Assembly: GCA_025345505.1 (NCBI GenBank)
Contig: JANVCC010000183.1
Location: 485,248 to 549,247, forward strand
Length of the DNA stretch: 64,000 bases
Direction: 5' to 3'
Source of the DNA: Todiramphus chloris collaris
Lineage: Eukaryota > Chordata > Aves > Coraciiformes > Alcedinidae
Shown: one piece after another, positions 52,101 to 58,100 of the stretch
Position numbering within the stretch: the stretch's first letter is position 1
How the letters are laid out: each line of letters starts with the position of its first letter
The notes under the pieces: model-generated
Databases searched by the model: none
What the model was told of the DNA's origin: nothing
What the model saw: the letters and a program-made list of their open reading frames with translations, nothing else
Translations under genes and position numbers: made by a program

Positions 52101-55100
52101 CTTGGTGGGGAAAATGCTTATTCTTAGTTTGCTGCAATGAAATTCAGCAGCTCGGAAGGAGGAACGGGAAGCATCACATGGTCCATCACAATTCCCAACA
52201 GAGCAGCGGGCTTTGTCTGCGCTGGAGACGCGTGGCCGCGGTGACAGCGGTGGCCTTCCTCGGCACGGCCGGCGGGAGAGGCCAGTGTAGAGCAGGACTT
52301 CCTCCAGCGAGTTCCCCTCGCTGCTCTCACAGAAACCTCTCACACGCTCATTTCAGAGGAACACCACCATGGCTGTTCCTGAGCCACGCTGCTTGTGGGA
52401 AGAGACCTACGATCTAGAAACACCCGCACCCACGACGACTCCTCACGCTTTTATTTCCAGTAATCGGAGCTTGAAAACGAGAACTGTCCTTTAGGAGTGA
52501 GATGCAACATCCCCCCCTTAGAAGCAAACCCACCCTGACCCACTGCTGCACTTCAGACCCCGTGCCCGACACCAGTCCTGATCCCAGAGGCAAACTGGGA
52601 GCGCTCGATCCGCTGAGGCGAGCGGCTCCCACGGCTACAGCCATCCTAAATGGAACGCATTATTCCTGCATTAAACCATATGTTTTTGGAGGCAGCCAGC
52701 CATCCGGCTGTTCCGCGGGAGATTACAGAAGACCTAATTTTGTCAGGCAGGGATACAATTCTCCCGGTTGTTTTCGCTCCCTAGGGACATGGAGCTGGTT
52801 GAAAGCAGGTTGCCTGACTGCCGGGGAACAATTCCGAGCGGCTCGGTCGCTGATCACTGAGGCAGCAACGCGCATCCCGGCCTCGCGGAACACGCGAACG
52901 CGCGGTGCCCCGTGGGCTCGGCACGCTCCCGGCCCCGCGGGATTCAAAGCCCAGAAAGGCCTCGTTTGGATCAGCAGCTCCCCTCGTTTGGATCAGCAGC
53001 TCCCCTCGTTTGGATCAGCAGCTCCCCTCGTTTGGACTAGCAGCTCCCCTCGTTTGGACCAGCAGCTCCCAAGTCATCAAGAATTCTGTTGGCAGAGAGT
53101 GGCTAAAACTTTAAGCAAGCTCCCCCCCCCCCAACCCTTTTCTTTTTCTTTTTATTCTAATCAGCTTAAGTTCCACCACAAAACCCAAGGGGTTTGCTCA
53201 CAAAAGCAGTGAGGAAAGTTAAGTTCCCATTACACCGACTACCTTTGGTATGAACATAATCTCTCCTGCCTGTGCTCATTCTGCGCAGTGCTTCAGAAAC
53301 TCAGCTTTGAAGTTTGAAAACAACAAAAAAACACCAAAAAAACCCCAAACAAAACCAAACAACAACCAAATCGAGCCGATTCAAATGGCATTTTACCCAA
53401 AAAAATATCCAAGTGAGAACAAGCTGGCAAACGTTGTCCAGAATGAGAAATGCAGGTGCGAGGCTCTTCCCGGGACTTTGCGGGAATGCTGGAATGCTGC
53501 TGCCCGCGGGGCACCCGTTGGCCATAAAGCACTGGTTCCTCACACATGCCTCATATTTGAGGAGTCTTCCATTCCAATTAACAAAATGAGGCGTCCTGGC
53601 CCGACGACTCTGCCCCGATTCCAGGAGCTCTAAGAAAAATCTGGGGTTGAGTCAACCTCAACAGAGGATGTTTCCATTCCTCTCTGTTAAACCAGGTCCA
53701 AAAAAGCAGCTGAGCAGCTCGCCGAGAGGTTCAGGAAATGCTTTTTAGAGCTTTGGGACACGCGGTTTAAAGAAAACCACTTGAAGAAATTATCTGAACG
53801 TTCTGTTTGAGACAAAGGAAAACAGGATACAATTCAGCTTCTGCTGCACCTCTGGGACTTCTCACCATGAGTTCACTCTCTGGCTTCTGAAACCTGCCAC
53901 TGAATAAACATGATAAATCCGAAGAATAGAAGCTTCACGACAAAACCTAATCAGAGAGGGGGACTCAGGAAGGAACCCATCACCCTTTCCACCACAAACT
54001 GGAATCGGGAGGGGTCCTCGGCACGGAGCCTTTCCGAGGGAGCCCCGCGTAGCGTCTGGTTCGACGCGCGGCCGAGAGAGCGGCGACCCAGCCCCGCGCG
54101 GCTCTGCTCCAGCCACCCTCTTCACTACTTAATATTTCATGCTACAGAATTTAAAATAGAAAGCTGGAGATCAGTTATCTAGGACACCACAGAAAGAACA
54201 CCAAACGCGGCTCTCGGTGCAGATGTGTCGGGCTCACGGGTCTGAGTAACATTTCCAGCCTCCGTATCCAGCTGGAACTACAAAAATCACCCAGACCAGA
54301 AGCAGTAAGGATCCTAAAAGACAAACCAGGAATCACTGCTACCAGCTGTCCTTCAGCCAACTGCAGGAAACTGGTTCTAACTCCAGCAAAGCTTTCGGAG
54401 AAGCCATCAGGGAGGTGAAGGGCTCTCTCGAAAGCCTCCAATTTCCTCCTCTCCCCAGGGCAAAGGTCAGAGCTGCAGCTTTTAAAATAGCCCCAAACTC
54501 CCTCATTTCATAAATATAAATGGGACAACACAAAAATATTCAGGTTCTTTAACTCTCCTGGTTTGGTTTTTATTATACCAGTCTGGATGCTCCAAGAATT
54601 CTTTTTCTTCACTGTGTTTAGCAGCTTCAATCACATACCTGCAGTAAAACCTACCCCCCTCACGGCAGCCGAGATGTTTCTTTCAGGATTTGTGTTTCAC
54701 ACTCTCTCTTTGCCATTAATCACTCCAATCGTTCTGCATGGCACCAGCACGTGACCAACCCTGGACCTTCTGTGTGATGTGCTGGTGGCAGAGCTGTTTC
54801 TCTGCTCCTCTCTAGCACAACGTGAGCTGCGTTCCCTGGCCAGAGACACAGGCGAGGAACCCGTGCAGTGTTTTTTCCCCAGGTTACAGAATCACAGAAT
54901 CACTCGGGTTGGAAAAGCCCCTTGGGGTCATCGTGTCCAATCATGAACCCTACTCTGCAAGTTCACCCCTAGACCATGTCCCCCAACACCACATCCCAGC
55001 GATGCTGAAACACATCCAGGGATGGAGACTCACCCACCTCCCTGGGCAGCCCATTCCAAGGTCTCCCCCACCTCCCTGGGCAGCCCATTCCAAGATCTCC

Positions 55101-58100
55101 CCCACCTCCCTGGGCAGCCCATTCCAAGGTCTCCCCACCCTTTCCATGGAGAATTTTTCCCTAGTGTCCAGTCTAACCCTCCCTTGTTTCAGCTCGAGGC
55201 CGTTCCCTCTGGTTCTGTCCCTAATGACCTGAGAGCAGAGCCCAGCCCCAGCCTCTCTGCAATGTCCTTTCTCAGGGAGCTGGAGAGAGTGAGGAGGTCT
55301 CCCCTCAGCCTCCTCTTCCTCAAACTAACCAGGCCCAGCTCCTTCAAATGCTCCTCATAGGATCTCTTCTCCAGCCCCTTGCCCAGCTCCGTTGCCTCCT
55401 CTGCCCCTCGAGATCTCTCTTGTCCTGAGGTGCCCCAAACTGGGCACAGCACTCGAGGTGAGGCCTCCCCAGTGCTGAGCACAGGGGCACAGTCACCCCC
55501 TGCTCCTGCTGCTCACACTGTTGCTGATCCAGGCCAGGATGCCCTTGGCCTTCGTTGCCACCTGGGCACACTGCTGGCTCATCTTCATCTGCCTGTCTGT
55601 TAGAACCCCCAGATCCCTCTCCAACCACAGCTCCCCGAGCCTGGAGCGTTGCCTGGGGTTGTTGTGGCCCAAGTGCAGGACCTGGCACTTGACCTTGTTG
55701 AACCTCACGCCATTAACACTGTCCCAGTGATCCAGTCTATCCCAGTCTATCCCAGTCTCTCTGGAGAGCCTCCCCATCCTCATGCAGATCCACGCACCCG
55801 CCTAACTTGGTTCAAAGCTCTGCCTCAGAACTGCCCCTTTGCACAGAAAGGCCCCGTCAGAGCCACGCGCAGACTCCTCAGCAGATTTGGTGCCCATCAG
55901 CTCTCAGTCCTGCAGGGATGTTAAGGAAGCAACATAAAAGCTTTCCCATTATTGGTTTTGCCTAATGCAAGACTAGTGGGTGAGATGCTGCATAAACACA
56001 CAAACCCCACCTGTAAATCCCGCTGGCTACAAGACAGATCCCATTTGCTTCTCCTCATGAGCTCTTCCTTGACCTTTCCTACAGCCACGGCTCCCCTCCC
56101 AAGAGCAGGGAAGAAACAGAGGTAAAACCTCTCTGCTCACCCAGCAAAATCCACATGGCCAGTCCTTACCCAAACTCTAATCTATTGGAACTCTGTCCTT
56201 CAGCATCTACAAAAAAGATCCTCACCTACTTTGACAGGCGTCTGGCCATCAAAGAATGAAATCTGAACTGCCCAATTTTGGGAAGAACAGAAAAATGCCG
56301 TGATTCCCTCGGAAATTTTCAAGCCAAACAAAATAAAGACTCTACCCACTCTGCCTGAGTCAACATGTTTTCTTCCAGTAAGGTTCTCTCCTCTCTGGCC
56401 GGCCTTCAGACTCGGGTTTCAACTGTTTTTTGCTGATACTACTTTTTCCACGCACGCCACCATCCTCGCTACTTCTTCAGCTCCTGGAAACTCTACCACG
56501 CAGCTTTCCTCTGCAGACACAGCCTTGGCTCTTCCGCCAGAAAAGGGACAAACACAGGCGCACAGAACCTTTGGCAGAACCCCCCCGCCCCAAAATCACA
56601 ACCCAGACAGCCAAGGGGATGTTTAACCAGGAAAGGAAACAGAAGCCAGCTCCTTCTGTACGTGAGGAGAGAGCAGGGATACGATAACTTTGTCACAGCC
56701 CAGAGGTGGCTGAAGTGATGTCCGAGGCTTGCGCTGCTAGCAGGGGAATTCCTCACTCTTGCTGGGCAGAGTTCCCCTGTCCCTCACCTCCCACCTTCAT
56801 AGAAATCACAAGCTGAAGCTCCCTCTGCTAACATCCCTTTAACGAGTTAAAAACACCAGATGAGACAGAAACGGTGGCCAAACAAAAGCCAGCAGCTCAA
56901 ATAAGCTCTTTCTGAGCATGCTTAACCCGCCGAGAGGCAGGAGGCCCAGGCAGTGCTGTCCTGCCCCGACCAAGAGCTCCCGCTGCACCACCACCGAGCT
57001 GGGACCTGAGGAACCAACTCCCCGACGCGAGGGGCACAACGGGCTCTGGGTTAAACCCACCCACGGAACGTGTGGGGTCGGAACTCTGAGTCTGGCTGTT
57101 CTGGAGTTTCTCAGCTCTACGAACATCAACGTCAGCGGAGTCGCTTGAAAACCTCACCCCAAGTACAAGAGCACCTCGAGACCCCTCAGGTCAGGGCTGA
57201 AGCGCTCGAACGCCAGCGGTTTTGAGCTGAATACGGGTGGAATTCAGACACGTACCTTCTTCTGTGAACCCATCAGCACAACCCACAAACCTCTCGAGAA
57301 ACAGCGGCGCAGGGAGGATACGACGTCGCCTTTGCGCGCGGCTGCAGTTCAACCCCAAAGGTGGAAAACTGAGCTCCCGTGCTTACAGAAACCCGAAAAG
57401 GGGGGCAAAAGTCTCCTTTAAAGTTAATCTCCCCGGTGCCTTACTCGTGGAAAAAAAAAGAAATGCAAATCCAAAGCCAGCCCTTCCCATCATTACGGAT
57501 GCAGAATGTGGGTGTTACTGACAGATGAAGAAAAGCACTAGAAGGGGGAAAAAAAAACAGCCCAAAAGTGAGAAAAGAAGGAAAAAGTGAGTAACAAGCA
57601 GGTTCCAGGTTTCACACAGCTCCAGTTCGGTGCTTACAAAGAGAACACAACTGAATTCTTATCTATGCTTGGACACGAATGAGTCAAACTCAGATCACTG
57701 AAGCTGAGGAGACACCATAAAAGACTAAAAGAAACTAAAGAAATGCAATTTCTGTTGATTAACCAAGAGATTAGTGCTTCCTGAAGCACGTTCCACTCAG
57801 ACATCAGCACTCAGCTGCCGCTTCCACGCTGCCCACAAGGCTCGGTGCGGAATAATCCAGGGACAGCAGAGGTATAATTAGTCCTGTCGCTCTGTCCGCA
57901 CAGAGTGTTCCTGAAGAAAGTCTCCTGGCTCATCGTGGCAAACTACGACTCCTATTTTAAGCGTACGTTAAACGAATCCCGCTCCGGTTTGCGTCCCGCT
58001 CGCTGACGCGGCCCCTTCCGCGAGCACGGCGGCGGGGAAGGTTTCCAGGCTGCGTTTCCCCCCCGTATTGTTCCAAATTCTCCGTGCCGCGGTGGCTACC

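Noticed and set aside
51605-52417. 270-codon plus-strand open frame in intron 1
   Set aside because: No recognisable domain, no splice context, low-complexity composition, and competing open frames in other frames over the same bases. Taken as chance.
52780-52960. CpG-rich patch in intron 1 as an alternative DIP2B promoter
   Set aside because: Short, with no GC box, initiator or nearby exon that would splice in frame. Not enough to support a promoter call.
54887-55812. Several 70-110-codon frames that resemble each other at 15.3-15.9, 31.1-31.6 and 54.8-55.8 kb
   Set aside because: They are translations of CR1 3' regions on both strands, which explains the similarity. Not a gene family.
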